From Methylophaga thalassica (lineage in GTDB: Bacteria; Pseudomonadota; Gammaproteobacteria; Nitrosococcales; Methylophagaceae): DNA of 64,000 bases. The notes beneath the pieces are model-generated. The model had not been told where the DNA came from. It searched no databases and saw nothing but the letters and a program-made list of their open reading frames with translations. The position numbers and the translations under genes are program-made. Location of the stretch: NCBI RefSeq assembly GCF_030159795.1, contig NZ_BSND01000003.1, positions 62,001 to 126,000 of the forward strand. Direction: 5' to 3'. The number at the start of each line of letters is the position of its first letter. The first letter of the stretch is position 1. This document shows, in pieces, positions 26,192 through 34,984 of this stretch.

Positions 26192-28087
26192 GTGGCATTA
26201 CTGTCATTAAAACAAATTACCGTCAGTTTCGGCGGCCCGAATTTATTAAATAAAGTCGATTTTCAATTAGATCGTGGTGAACGTGTCTGTTTAGTCGGAC
26301 GCAATGGTGCTGGCAAATCGACACTGATGAAATTAATTGCCGGCGAAGTCACTGCTGACTCTGGTGAAATGGTCGGTATTCAGGATTTGGTCATTTCACG
26401 ACTGGAGCAGGAAGTCCCGAGTGGTACGCATGGCAAAGTATTTGATGTGGTGGCAGCGGGTTTAGGTCAGTTAGCGCCTCTGCTGGTGGAATATCACGAT
26501 ATTATTCATCAACTACAAACAGACAGCTCACAGGCTCTGTTAGATAAACTGGAAAAAGCGCAGCATAAAATTGAAGCGGCTGATGGCTGGTCTTTAGAGC
26601 AGCGTGTCGAAACTGTCATTTCCAAATTATCGCTGGATGCAGATACCGAGTTTGATAGCTTATCCGGCGGGAAGAAACGTCGTGTTTTACTGGCACAGGC
26701 ATTGGTCAAACAGCCAGACATTCTCTTACTTGATGAGCCGACTAACCATCTGGATATTGAATCGATCACCTGGCTTGAGGGCTTTTTGAAAAGCTATGGC
26801 GGCACCGTGCTGTTTATCACCCATGATCGAACATTTTTACAGGCTCTGGCTACACGCATTGTGCAATTGGATCGTGGCAATCTGGTCAGCTTCCCCGGTG
26901 ATTATGAAAACTACCTGAAAAAACGCGAAGAATTGCTGGCGGCTGAGGCGGAGCAAAATGCCCAATTTGATAAAAAACTGGCTCAGGAAGAAGTGTGGAT
27001 ACGTCAGGGTATCAAAGCGCGTCGTACACGTAATGAGGGTCGTGTCAGAGCATTGGAAGCCTTACGTAAAGAGCGTAGTCAACGACGTGAACGTCAGGGA
27101 ACAGCCAACATTCAGTTACAAGAATCTGACAGAAGCGGCAAGCTGGTATTAGAAGCCGAGCATATTAGCCAGAGTTACGACGGTAAAATGCTGTTTGAAG
27201 ATTTTTCTATTGTTATTCAGCGTGGTGATCGTATTGGCATTATCGGTCCGAATGGCTGCGGTAAAAGTACACTGTTATCCATTTTATTGAAACGGATCGA
27301 ACCTGAGCATGGCTCAGTGAAATTAGGTACTAATCTGGACATTGCCTTTTTTGATCAATTACGCAGTCAGCTTAATGAAGAAGAATCGGTGGTTGAGAAT
27401 GTCGGGCAGGGCAGTGATCACGTCGAAATTAATGGTAGTCGTAAACATATCATTGGTTATCTGCAGGATTTTCTGTTTACGCCTGACAGAGCACGCACAC
27501 CGGTGAAAGCATTATCCGGTGGTGAAAGAAACCGGCTCTTGTTGGCGAAACTGTTTACACAACCAGCTAACTTATTGGTGATGGACGAACCGACCAATGA
27601 CTTGGACGCTGAAACATTGGAACTACTGGAAGATTTATTACTGAATTACTCTGGTACCTTACTGTTAGTGAGCCATGACCGTTCATTTATCAATAATGTC
27701 GTGACCAGCAGTATTGTGTTTGATACGGATGGTCAGCTCCGTGAGTATGTCGGTGGTTATGATGACTGGTTAAGGCAGCGTGCGGATACTCAAAAGAGCA
27801 ATCCCAAGCCGGCAGCTAAAACAACTGCAGAAAAGCCGGCTAATAAGCCTGCAAAAAAATCCACGTTGACCTATCAGGAGAAGTTAGACCTGGAAGCCTT
27901 GCCAGCCATTATTGAAAAGCTGGAAATGGAACAGGAAACCTTAACCGCAAAGATGTCTGAACCGGATTTTTATCAGCAGGACCCCAAAAAAGTCAGTCAG
28001 GTACAGCAAGCGCTGTCTGAATTAGAAGCCAAAATGGCAGAAGCCTTTGAGCGTTGGGAGCTGTTGGAAGAAAAGGCCAACAGCTAG
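26192..28087 (+). CDS. uup: ABC-F family ATPase Uup
   Basis: 631 residues, GTG start at 26192 with GAGG inside the end of yheS. Walker A GRNGAGKST and [23 protein letters not shown] and VMDEPTNDLDAET, signatures LSGGKKRRV and LSGGERNRL. After a Lys/Ala/Pro-rich linker (about 530-555, PKPAAKTTAEKPANKPAKK) comes the coiled-coil DNA-binding C-terminal domain typical of Uup (TYQEKLDLEALPAIIEKLEMEQ). Uup affects transposon precise excision and ribosome function in E. coli. Confidence 0.93.
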   Translation: MALLSLKQITVSFGGPNLLNKVDFQLDRGERVCLVGRNGAGKSTLMKLIAGEVTADSGEMVGIQDLVISRLEQEVPSGTHGKVFDVVAAGLGQLAPLLVEYHDIIHQLQTDSSQALLDKLEKAQHKIEAADGWSLEQRVETVISKLSLDADTEFDSLSGGKKRRVLLAQALVKQPDILLLDEPTNHLDIESITWLEGFLKSYGGTVLFITHDRTFLQALATRIVQLDRGNLVSFPGDYENYLKKREELLAAEAEQNAQFDKKLAQEEVWIRQGIKARRTRNEGRVRALEALRKERSQRRERQGTANIQLQESDRSGKLVLEAEHISQSYDGKMLFEDFSIVIQRGDRIGIIGPNGCGKSTLLSILLKRIEPEHGSVKLGTNLDIAFFDQLRSQLNEEESVVENVGQGSDHVEINGSRKHIIGYLQDFLFTPDRARTPVKALSGGERNRLLLAKLFTQPANLLVMDEPTNDLDAETLELLEDLLLNYSGTLLLVSHDRSFINNVVTSSIVFDTDGQLREYVGGYDDWLRQRADTQKSNPKPAAKTTAEKPANKPAKKSTLTYQEKLDLEALPAIIEKLEMEQETLTAKMSEPDFYQQDPKKVSQVQQALSELEAKMAEAFERWELLEEKANS

Positions 28088-28094
28088 TCCCGAA

Positions 28095-31000
28095 TCAGCT
28101 GACAGACAGATTTTGTTCTAATAAAGTCATAGCATGTTTAGCTGCTATCGGTCGGCTGAAATAATACCCCTGATACACATCGCAGTGGTGTTGTTTAAGG
28201 AACTGTAGTTGTTCCTGATTTTCAACACCTTCTGCGATGACTTCCAGGCCAAGACTTTTGGCTAATGTAATAATTGCTTTACAAATAGCGGCATCTTCAA
28301 TATTAACACTGCACTCTCTGATAAAGGCCTGATCGATTTTCAGCACATCCACTGGGAATTTCTTCAAGTAGCTTAATGATGAATAGCCGGTACCAAAGTC
28401 ATCTATGGATAAGCGGATACGGGTTTTTTTCAAGGCTGTTAATGCAGCGATGCTCTCTTCTGTATTGCCGGTTAGCACACCTTCAGTAATTTCAAACTCC
28501 AGCAATTCGCCACTGATGCCATACTGCGTCATCAATTTTTCAACATAGGCCGTTAATGTGTTGGAGTGCAGATGATGACCAGAAATATTAATGGCGATGG
28601 GTAATAATGTTGCACCGGCATCACGCCAGGCTGATAACTGTTTGATGACATTTTCAATCACCCATTCACCGACGTCGATGATCATATTGGATTCATCGAT
28701 AACGGGAATAAAGTCGCCAGGCATGATTAAGCCGTGCTCTGGATGCTGCCAGCGTAATAACGCTTCAAAACCAACGACTTCACTGGTTTCACAGGAGACC
28801 TTAGGCTGATATTCAAGAAATAATTGATCACCTTTGATGGCATCAGGCAGTGCGTGTTCCAGTTGAAAATGTTGTAAGGATTTCTCACTCATTTCTTCCA
28901 GGAAAGCACGATAGGTGTTTCGACCTGCCTGTTTTGCTTTATACATTGCAATATCTGCGTGTTGTAACAACTGCTCAGCTTGTATCTGTCCATTTTCTGA
29001 TATAGCAATGCCGATACTGGTCGGCACAACCAGGTTTTGTTGAGCAAGCGTCACCGGCGCACGCATCACGCCGAGGATATCCATTGCCTTGCTTTCAGCG
29101 TTCTCGAGCGTGATATCGCCAGATAATACGATGACAAACTCATCACCACCCCAGCGTCCGACCATATCCAGTTCACGTGTGACTTTGCCAAGACGATTAG
29201 CAACCTCACATAGCAGTTCATCACCAGCCTTATGTCCCAGATTGTCATTTATCTTTTTAAATTGGTCTAAATCCAAGAACATTAAAACGACGGAACCAGG
29301 CGTTTGCTGATGATATTGAATGAGCTGTTTTAAATGACTCATGAAATAGGTACGGTTGTAGAGGCCAGTGAGAGGATCGTTATATGCCAGTTGTTTTAGA
29401 CGATTTTGCAGTTTTATTTGCTGAGTAATATCACGAATATGTAAGGTATATTCGACACGAGGCTGTGTTGTATCAGTGGTTTGAGTGATCACCACTTCAG
29501 CAGGGAATTCCTCACCATCACTGCGTGTAAGTTCAGCAATATTATGGCGCTTGAGTACCAGACCATCACCACTGACAAAGCCATGTGACAGGTTACTCAT
29601 TGCTGCTGAACGCGATTGTTCGGTGATAAATAAAACAAAAAAGTTTTGTCCAAGTACGGAGCGTTTTGACATACCAAAACACTGTTCGGCAGCAGGATTA
29701 AATTCGATGATTTCACCGCGTTCATTGATGGTGACGATACAATCCATTGCCGCTTGTAAAATAGCGCCTTTGCGGAACTCACTTTCCTTATAAGCAGAGA
29801 AAGCCTGATCGCGTTGTTTTATTTCCTGATTAACCTTATCAATAACGCGATTGTACTGTTGGGCAATTTGACCCACTTCTGTGAACGGTTCAACGGGAAC
29901 AGTAGATGAAAAATCAGACTTTTGTTGCTGATGATGCATGGCAGCCAGCAAATCAAAGACCTCGGTACTGACACGGTGTTCAGCCACGTTAAGGCCGATT
30001 AGTTCGGCATTGGCATCAACACGAAGTGGATAAAACCGGTTAATAAGTTTGAATACCACATAGGCAATGACAAAACTGTAAATACCGATAGTTGCAATCC
30101 CTAATAATTGAACTTCTAATTGAGCCAGTCGGCTAAGCCCCGTGCCAATTTTTGTTGGATCACCTAATAACGCCAGAGCGATGGTGCCCCATATGCCAGC
30201 GAACAGGTGAACCGGAATAACACTGATCGCATCATCAATCTTTTTCCATTCAAGCAGTTTGTCACCGTAGAAAACAATAACCCCACCGATAATGCCGATT
30301 AAAAAGGCCTGGTCACTGCTCACCGCATGGCAGTTTGCTGTAATAGACACTAAGCCGCCTAATACGCCATTGATGATCATTAATACATCAACATAACCAT
30401 CAGAGAAGTATTTCAAAAGCGTTGTTGAAATGCCGCCCCAGACTGCTGCAACAAGGGTGTTAAGCAAGATACTGGGCACATTATCAGACCAGGCAAGCGT
30501 ACTGCCGCCATTGAATCCAAACCAGCCAAACCAGATAAGCATTGCACCTAAAACGGCCATGGGCAGGTTACTGCCAGGAATACGACGATCATCTACATCA
30601 TAACGGCCGATACGTGGCCCAATAATCAAAATGGCAGCAAAGGCAACCCAACCACCTACCGAGTGGACAACCGTGGAGCCAGCAAAGTCAACAAAACCTA
30701 ACTGTTCCAGCCAGCCGGTTGGTGTACCATCATGAATGCCTGCCCATGCCCAATGTCCAATAACAGGGTAGATAAGCAGTGTAATAGTGATGGTAATAAT
30801 GACATAACCGATATAGCTGGTGCGTTCAGCAACCGCACCTGATACAAGCGTGGCTGCAGTGCCACAGAACATCATTTGGAAAATAAAAAAAGTGGTTACG
30901 CTGGCTGTTGGCTTCTCGCCAAACATAAAATGACTAATACCGAAAAAACCGGAAACACTGTCACCAAACATAATGCCAAAACCAATTAGCCAGAAAATAG

Positions 31001-31145
31001 CGCTGGAAATCGTAAAGTCAGTGATGTTTTTTGCTGCAACGTTAATGCTATTTTTACTGCGGACAAGGCCACTTTCTAAACAAAGAAAACCTGCTTGCAT
31101 GGTAAATACGAGGCAAGCAGAACAAAGTAACCATAAAGTATCCAC
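28095..31145 (-). CDS. ammonium-transporter / PAS / GGDEF / EAL fusion protein
   Basis: 1,016 residues. Residues about 1-375 are an Amt-type channel with about ten membrane segments; the twin pore histidines can be assigned as His161 (STVVHSVGG) and His313 (VIPVHLFAG). A linker at 380-455 leads to a PAS domain (about 456-575), a GGDEF domain (about 585-750) with intact GGDEF at 666-670 and an RxxD inhibitory site (657-660), and an EAL domain (about 760-1010) with EALLRW at 794-799, EITEG, DDFGTGYSSL, KIDQAFI and EGVEN all kept. Both cyclic-di-GMP synthesis and breakdown look possible, so the protein probably couples ammonium sensing to cyclic-di-GMP. No GlnK gene is adjacent. Confidence 0.92.
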   Translation of the reverse strand: MDTLWLLCSACLVFTMQAGFLCLESGLVRSKNSINVAAKNITDFTISSAIFWLIGFGIMFGDSVSGFFGISHFMFGEKPTASVTTFFIFQMMFCGTAATLVSGAVAERTSYIGYVIITITITLLIYPVIGHWAWAGIHDGTPTGWLEQLGFVDFAGSTVVHSVGGWVAFAAILIIGPRIGRYDVDDRRIPGSNLPMAVLGAMLIWFGWFGFNGGSTLAWSDNVPSILLNTLVAAVWGGISTTLLKYFSDGYVDVLMIINGVLGGLVSITANCHAVSSDQAFLIGIIGGVIVFYGDKLLEWKKIDDAISVIPVHLFAGIWGTIALALLGDPTKIGTGLSRLAQLEVQLLGIATIGIYSFVIAYVVFKLINRFYPLRVDANAELIGLNVAEHRVSTEVFDLLAAMHHQQQKSDFSSTVPVEPFTEVGQIAQQYNRVIDKVNQEIKQRDQAFSAYKESEFRKGAILQAAMDCIVTINERGEIIEFNPAAEQCFGMSKRSVLGQNFFVLFITEQSRSAAMSNLSHGFVSGDGLVLKRHNIAELTRSDGEEFPAEVVITQTTDTTQPRVEYTLHIRDITQQIKLQNRLKQLAYNDPLTGLYNRTYFMSHLKQLIQYHQQTPGSVVLMFLDLDQFKKINDNLGHKAGDELLCEVANRLGKVTRELDMVGRWGGDEFVIVLSGDITLENAESKAMDILGVMRAPVTLAQQNLVVPTSIGIAISENGQIQAEQLLQHADIAMYKAKQAGRNTYRAFLEEMSEKSLQHFQLEHALPDAIKGDQLFLEYQPKVSCETSEVVGFEALLRWQHPEHGLIMPGDFIPVIDESNMIIDVGEWVIENVIKQLSAWRDAGATLLPIAINISGHHLHSNTLTAYVEKLMTQYGISGELLEFEITEGVLTGNTEESIAALTALKKTRIRLSIDDFGTGYSSLSYLKKFPVDVLKIDQAFIRECSVNIEDAAICKAIITLAKSLGLEVIAEGVENQEQLQFLKQHHCDVYQGYYFSRPIAAKHAMTLLEQNLSVS

Positions 31146-31280
31146 AATCAGTGTCGCCTATATAAAGTGAGATTTATGTATTTTTTTACGATATTTCAGA
31201 AAATAAATCCATACGTTATATGACGAAATGGAAGAGTTTCCCGATTGACGAGAGTTTATTGTGATAGGGCTAAAACAAAA

Positions 31281-31316
31281 AAGCCATTTCCCTAAGTGGG
31301 TAAATGGCTTTTTTAT
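31281..31316. terminator. bidirectional rho-independent terminator
   Basis: Stem AAGCCATTT / AAATGGCTT with A-rich and T-rich flanks on both sides, so U-tracts form in either direction. It ends the minus-strand haem protein gene (stop at 31335) and lies upstream of the Amt fusion. Confidence 0.85.
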
Positions 31317-31334
31317 TCGAGATAGATGGTTTAA

Positions 31335-32099
31335 TTATTCATCTAACAAGGCATCACGGTCATCATTGTGACGGCGTGGCATAATCCACATTTCATACAT
31401 CGATACACACCACATAAAGGCAAATGACATAGCCATGGCACCACCAGCTATGATGACCATCCAAGCAAAGTTGGGGTTAAGTTTTGTCAGCCACCATGAG
31501 CTAATATCGACGATGAGGAAAACATAAGGCGTAACAATGGCCGTGACTTTTAATGGTTTTGGCACACCTGAAGCCAAACTGAATATCAAACCGACAAACA
31601 TAAAGATAAAAGCGATACCAAATAAGTGGATATGTGAAACGCGGGCTAGAGACTGAAATGAAGCCCCGGTGTCTACAACAGCACGCTCTTTAATGTTTTT
31701 GAAGTCAGTGTAATCAGGGATTGGCATACCTGAATCGGCGTTATGGCAAGGAATACAGTTTGCTTCAAAGATTTGTTTAATACCTGTACCTTCATAGGCA
31801 GCTTCAGTTGCTCCCTGATGGACCCAGGTAACAATGGCAGCACGATCTTCATCACTTGCCATTGGCTTCATTGAGCCACTTAATTTATTTTCTAATAAAG
31901 AATTATTTCTGTTGCCGTAGTAACTGTAGACAATATCATCAACAGAAAGACCATATTTACCATCAGCCAAGCCATGTGTGAGTTGAATCTGAACCAGCGC
32001 CATCAGATAGCCAACAGCGACCACCATCAGGTATCCACTAAACAAAGCTTTTAATGAAGTGCCTTGACTGGCGAGGTTCAGCTTGTGCGATTGAGCCAT
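31335..32099 (-). CDS. membrane protein with periplasmic c-type haem site
   Basis: 254 residues. One membrane segment at about 18-40, then an exported loop with a single c-type haem motif CIPCH (Cys114 region), then about four further membrane segments (from HIHLFGIAFIFMFVGLIF onward). Conserved His residues in the later helices (VSHIHLFG) could bind another cofactor. The architecture suggests an electron-transfer or quinol-related membrane protein. I do not recognise a named family. It has its own terminator and lies next to the Amt fusion gene without overlap. Confidence 0.72.
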   Translation of the reverse strand: MAQSHKLNLASQGTSLKALFSGYLMVVAVGYLMALVQIQLTHGLADGKYGLSVDDIVYSYYGNRNNSLLENKLSGSMKPMASDEDRAAIVTWVHQGATEAAYEGTGIKQIFEANCIPCHNADSGMPIPDYTDFKNIKERAVVDTGASFQSLARVSHIHLFGIAFIFMFVGLIFSLASGVPKPLKVTAIVTPYVFLIVDISSWWLTKLNPNFAWMVIIAGGAMAMSFAFMWCVSMYEMWIMPRRHNDDRDALLDE

Positions 32100-32177
32100 G
32101 AATTTTTCCTTTATTTTCTATGTAAGCGTTATGTTATTACATTCAATCGTTCAATAGTAGCTATTGAGAAAGATTCA

Positions 32178-32945
32178 TTATTGAAATACTGTTTTGAGCA
32201 ACTCTGTTGTACGAGCAGCTGGGTTTTCCCGAATTTTTTTCTCTTCTGAGGCTAACATGGTGAATAGCCCATCAAGCGCCTGCTCTGTTACATAATCGGG
32301 TAGATTGATGTTGATATTTTTTCCCACCACAGGGATATCAGCGATTTTGTCTGTTAGTTGATTGTAATACTGGGTAGATCCTACTTTATCCAGACTTTCA
32401 TCAATGGTCGGTTTAAATAAGGTTCTTAGTTGATCGCTGGTGTGTTTCCTGAAGTATTCTGTTGCGGCATTATCAGCGCCATTCAATATGTTTTTCGCAT
32501 CATCAATACTCATGGTTTTGATGGCATTGACGAGAATATCTGTTGCTTGTGGTGCTGCTTTCTCAGCGGCTCTGTTAATACTTGTTTCAAATTCATCCGC
32601 CAGACTGCCCATTCCATACTGGCGCATTAATGAGCCAGCTTTCTCTATTTGAGGCGGGAGGGGGATATGAATGGCGGCATTTTTTAAATACCCATCCGTT
32701 TGACTAACACTGGAAACAGCCCGTTGGCTGCCAACCACCAACGCTTCTTTTAAGCCGGAAACGATGGTGGCAATATCCAGGTTTGTTGAGGTTTTGTCAG
32801 AAGTGGCTTCGGAAAGCGATGAGTTTAATAAGGTTTTACTATTTTCTTGAATGTCTTTCAGTAAACCGCCCCAATCTGCCATGACATTTGCAGTGCCAAG
32901 AGTTAACGCTATACCAAGGGTAATGGCAGTTGCTTTTATCTTCAT
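32178..32945 (-). CDS. DUF4197-family exported protein
   Basis: 255 residues. Signal peptide about 1-23 (MKIKATAITLGIALTLGTANVMA). The mature part follows the DUF4197 pattern: LDIATIVSGLKEALVVGSQRAVSSVSQTDGY, IHIPLPPQIEKAGSLMRQYGMG, and TEYFRKHTSDQLRTLFKPTIDESLDKVGSTQYYNQ. A helical periplasmic or lipoprotein-like family of unknown function. The start is preceded by GAGG. It is separated from the haem protein gene by 78 bases. Confidence 0.85.
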   Translation of the reverse strand: MKIKATAITLGIALTLGTANVMADWGGLLKDIQENSKTLLNSSLSEATSDKTSTNLDIATIVSGLKEALVVGSQRAVSSVSQTDGYLKNAAIHIPLPPQIEKAGSLMRQYGMGSLADEFETSINRAAEKAAPQATDILVNAIKTMSIDDAKNILNGADNAATEYFRKHTSDQLRTLFKPTIDESLDKVGSTQYYNQLTDKIADIPVVGKNININLPDYVTEQALDGLFTMLASEEKKIRENPAARTTELLKTVFQ

Positions 32946-33029
32946 AACAATATCCTCTGGGAAGTGAGATGTGTGCTGCTATCAGTTTGTTCGTCTGTTT
33001 TTAACGCATAGATAGTAGTACAGAAAAGA

Positions 33030-33062
33030 AAAAGGCCGAACAGTTATATCTGAACGGCCTCT
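33030..33062 (-). terminator. terminator of cspA
   Basis: AGGCCG / CGGCCT stem with an inner CAG/CTG pair and a T-rich tail on the minus strand, 24 bases after the cspA stop. Confidence 0.65.
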
Positions 33063-33085
33063 GATGTTGCGTAGTATGGTTAAAA

Positions 33086-33295
33086 TTAACCAGGAATCAC
33101 ATTTTCTGCTTGTGGACCTTTTTGACCCTGAGTTACCTCCATGGTAACTGATTGACCTTCTTTCAATGTTCTAAAGCCTTCTGACTTAATCGCCGAGTGA
33201 TGGACAAATACATCTGGACCATCAACCTGCTCAATAAAACCGAATCCTTTTGCATCATTGAACCATTTAACTTTACCTGTAACTTGCTCTGCCAT
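33086..33295 (-). CDS. cold-shock protein (CspA family)
   Basis: 69 residues, a single cold-shock domain. RNA-binding motifs RNP1 (KGFGFIE) and RNP2 (VFVHHS) are intact. It binds single-stranded RNA and DNA and prevents secondary structure. GAGG precedes the start. Which paralogue of the family it is cannot be told from one copy. Confidence 0.95.
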   Translation of the reverse strand: MAEQVTGKVKWFNDAKGFGFIEQVDGPDVFVHHSAIKSEGFRTLKEGQSVTMEVTQGQKGPQAENVIPG

Positions 33296-33318
33296 ATCAA
33301 CCTCAATTTAATAACTAC

Positions 33319-33341
33319 ATCGGCACAACTCCTTGTTGCCC
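33319..33341 (-). promoter_or_regulatory. hairpin in the cspA leader
   Basis: The 304-bp gap 33296-33599 is the leader and promoter region of cspA plus the yggX terminator. On the minus strand GGCAAC-AAGGA-GTTGTGCC can fold into a short bulged hairpin with a ribosome-site-like AAGGAG in the loop, 24-46 bases before the true start. A TACAAT -10-like element lies near 33371-33376 without a good -35. The long leader fits cold-shock genes, but regulation is inferred. Confidence 0.3.
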
Positions 33342-33539
33342 GATCTACACTTCTGAGAAGCTTATCCGCATTGTAACCACATAAAATAGAAAAAGGACAC
33401 TCTCTTTAGAATAAAAAGCAATATTTTTTTTGTTATACATCCCAGTTTAATTTAACGCTGATGAGTGTTTCCTCTTTTATTATTTTGTTTTTTATATATT
33501 TATCGTAAAAATTAAACATTTCCATATTACAAAAAAAAA

Positions 33540-33561
33540 GGATAGTTAAATTTAACTATCC
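33540..33561. terminator. bidirectional terminator after yggX
   Basis: Perfect palindrome GGATAGTTAA / TTAACTATCC (with central TT/AA forming an 11-bp stem) flanked by nine A on one side and T-rich sequence on the other. On the minus strand it ends the mutY-yggX message. Confidence 0.85.
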
Positions 33562-33599
33562 CTTATTTTTTGATGAAACTGCGCTATTTTATCTGGGTT

Positions 33600-33869
33600 T
33601 TAACCTTTTGGAACAAAATCCGCTGGAGGAGCAGAGCCTTCGCCAAAGAAGAATTTTTCCATTTCAGTTTTCAGAAATGCCTGTGACTTGGGATCGGCAA
33701 GTGACAGTCTATATTCGTTAATCAGCATGGTTTGCTGACTTAACCACATTTGCCATGCTTCTTTTGAAACAGATTCATAAAGGGTTTTTCCCATATCACC
33801 TGGGTAAGGCGGGAAGTCTAAACCTTCGGCTTCTTTGTTGAGTTTTACACAGTGTATTGTGCGTGCCAT
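33600..33869 (-). CDS. yggX: Fe(2+)-trafficking protein YggX
   Basis: 89 residues, full length. [42 protein letters not shown] is the diagnostic start, with the conserved Cys7. The protein protects iron-sulfur clusters from oxidation and is thought to move iron. It follows mutY by 8 bases, the usual mutY-yggX pair, which fits because MutY carries a 4Fe-4S cluster. Confidence 0.96.
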   Translation of the reverse strand: MARTIHCVKLNKEAEGLDFPPYPGDMGKTLYESVSKEAWQMWLSQQTMLINEYRLSLADPKSQAFLKTEMEKFFFGEGSAPPADFVPKG

Positions 33870-33877
33870 ATTTGCCT

Positions 33878-34927
33878 CTATTGTAAAGTGTGTAAAAAAG
33901 AACGCACTGGTGCCGGAAGACCCAGTTGCATAATGTCGTCTATTTTATACCAGTTGCCGACACTCTTGTCGGTCACACCCTTTGGTCGTGACGTTATCAA
34001 TAACGGTCGGATCGTTAATTTGAAGTGACTGAAAACGTGAGTCAGCTCGGGTAACTGTTCGATATTATCGACAGAAAAATGGAAAGTCCGTTCACAATAA
34101 GCAATCAGCTCCTCTTTTTCCTGTCTTTCTGGAAAGCTCCACAAGCCCCCCCAGATACCCGCTGAGGGTCTTTGTTCCAGAAATAGCTCATCACCATTCT
34201 GACAGACAAGCCAGTAACATGTTCTGGTCGGAATAGTTTTTTTGGGTTTTTTCTCAGGATAATCGGTTGGGCTAGCCGTGTTATAGGCTAAACAATGGCT
34301 CTGCAGCGGGCAATCTGGGCAGTCTGGTTTACTGCGTGTGCAAAGGGTTGCCCCTAAATCCATTTGTGCCTGAATATAATTAGCAATACGTTTGTCGGGG
34401 AGTAACGACTCTGCTTTTTGCCATAAATTATCTTCGACTTTTTTATTTCCAGGCCAGCCACTGATAGCAAAAAAACGTGTCAGGACGCGTTTCACATTAC
34501 CGTCTAAGATGGGATATTTCTGATGATAGCCCAGTGTCAGTATAGCGCCGGCTGTAGAGCGTCCAATACCGGGTAAATTGATGAGCTCCTCTAATGTTTT
34601 TGGGAAACGTCCAGTATATTCTTCGCTGACTATTTGTGCGGTTTTGTGCAAATTGCGAGCACGGGCGTAATAGCCTAAACCAGACCAATACGCTAACACA
34701 TCATCTTGTTTTGCTTTTGCTAATGGTTGAACGTCAGGAAACCGATGAATAAACCGGTTGTAGTAATCGATGACAGTAGCAACCTGCGTTTGTTGCAGCA
34801 TGATCTCCGATAGCCAGACATGATAGGGCGTTGGATTTTGTTGCCACGGCAGATTTTTACGACCGTGATGATCAAACCAGTCGAGTAATGCGTCAGCGAA
34901 GTTGAACGATGTTGTCATGTTTTTCAA
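33878..34927 (-). CDS. mutY: A/G-specific adenine glycosylase MutY
   Basis: 349 residues. Removes adenine mispaired with 8-oxoguanine. Catalytic Glu41 in [12 protein letters not shown] and Asp141 in [12 protein letters not shown], helix-hairpin-helix [12 protein letters not shown], and four cluster cysteines Cys195, Cys202, Cys205 and Cys211 with the C-x6-C-x2-C-x5-C spacing. The C-terminal 120 residues form the NUDIX-like 8-oxoG recognition domain ([21 protein letters not shown]). A start at the fourth codon (34918) is also possible. Confidence 0.97.
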   Translation of the reverse strand: MKNMTTSFNFADALLDWFDHHGRKNLPWQQNPTPYHVWLSEIMLQQTQVATVIDYYNRFIHRFPDVQPLAKAKQDDVLAYWSGLGYYARARNLHKTAQIVSEEYTGRFPKTLEELINLPGIGRSTAGAILTLGYHQKYPILDGNVKRVLTRFFAISGWPGNKKVEDNLWQKAESLLPDKRIANYIQAQMDLGATLCTRSKPDCPDCPLQSHCLAYNTASPTDYPEKKPKKTIPTRTCYWLVCQNGDELFLEQRPSAGIWGGLWSFPERQEKEELIAYCERTFHFSVDNIEQLPELTHVFSHFKLTIRPLLITSRPKGVTDKSVGNWYKIDDIMQLGLPAPVRSFLHTLQ

Positions 34928-34984
34928 CGTAAAAGCCCGCCTGACATGTTATCAAGACGGGCATGTAAAAATAATGCTTATTGC

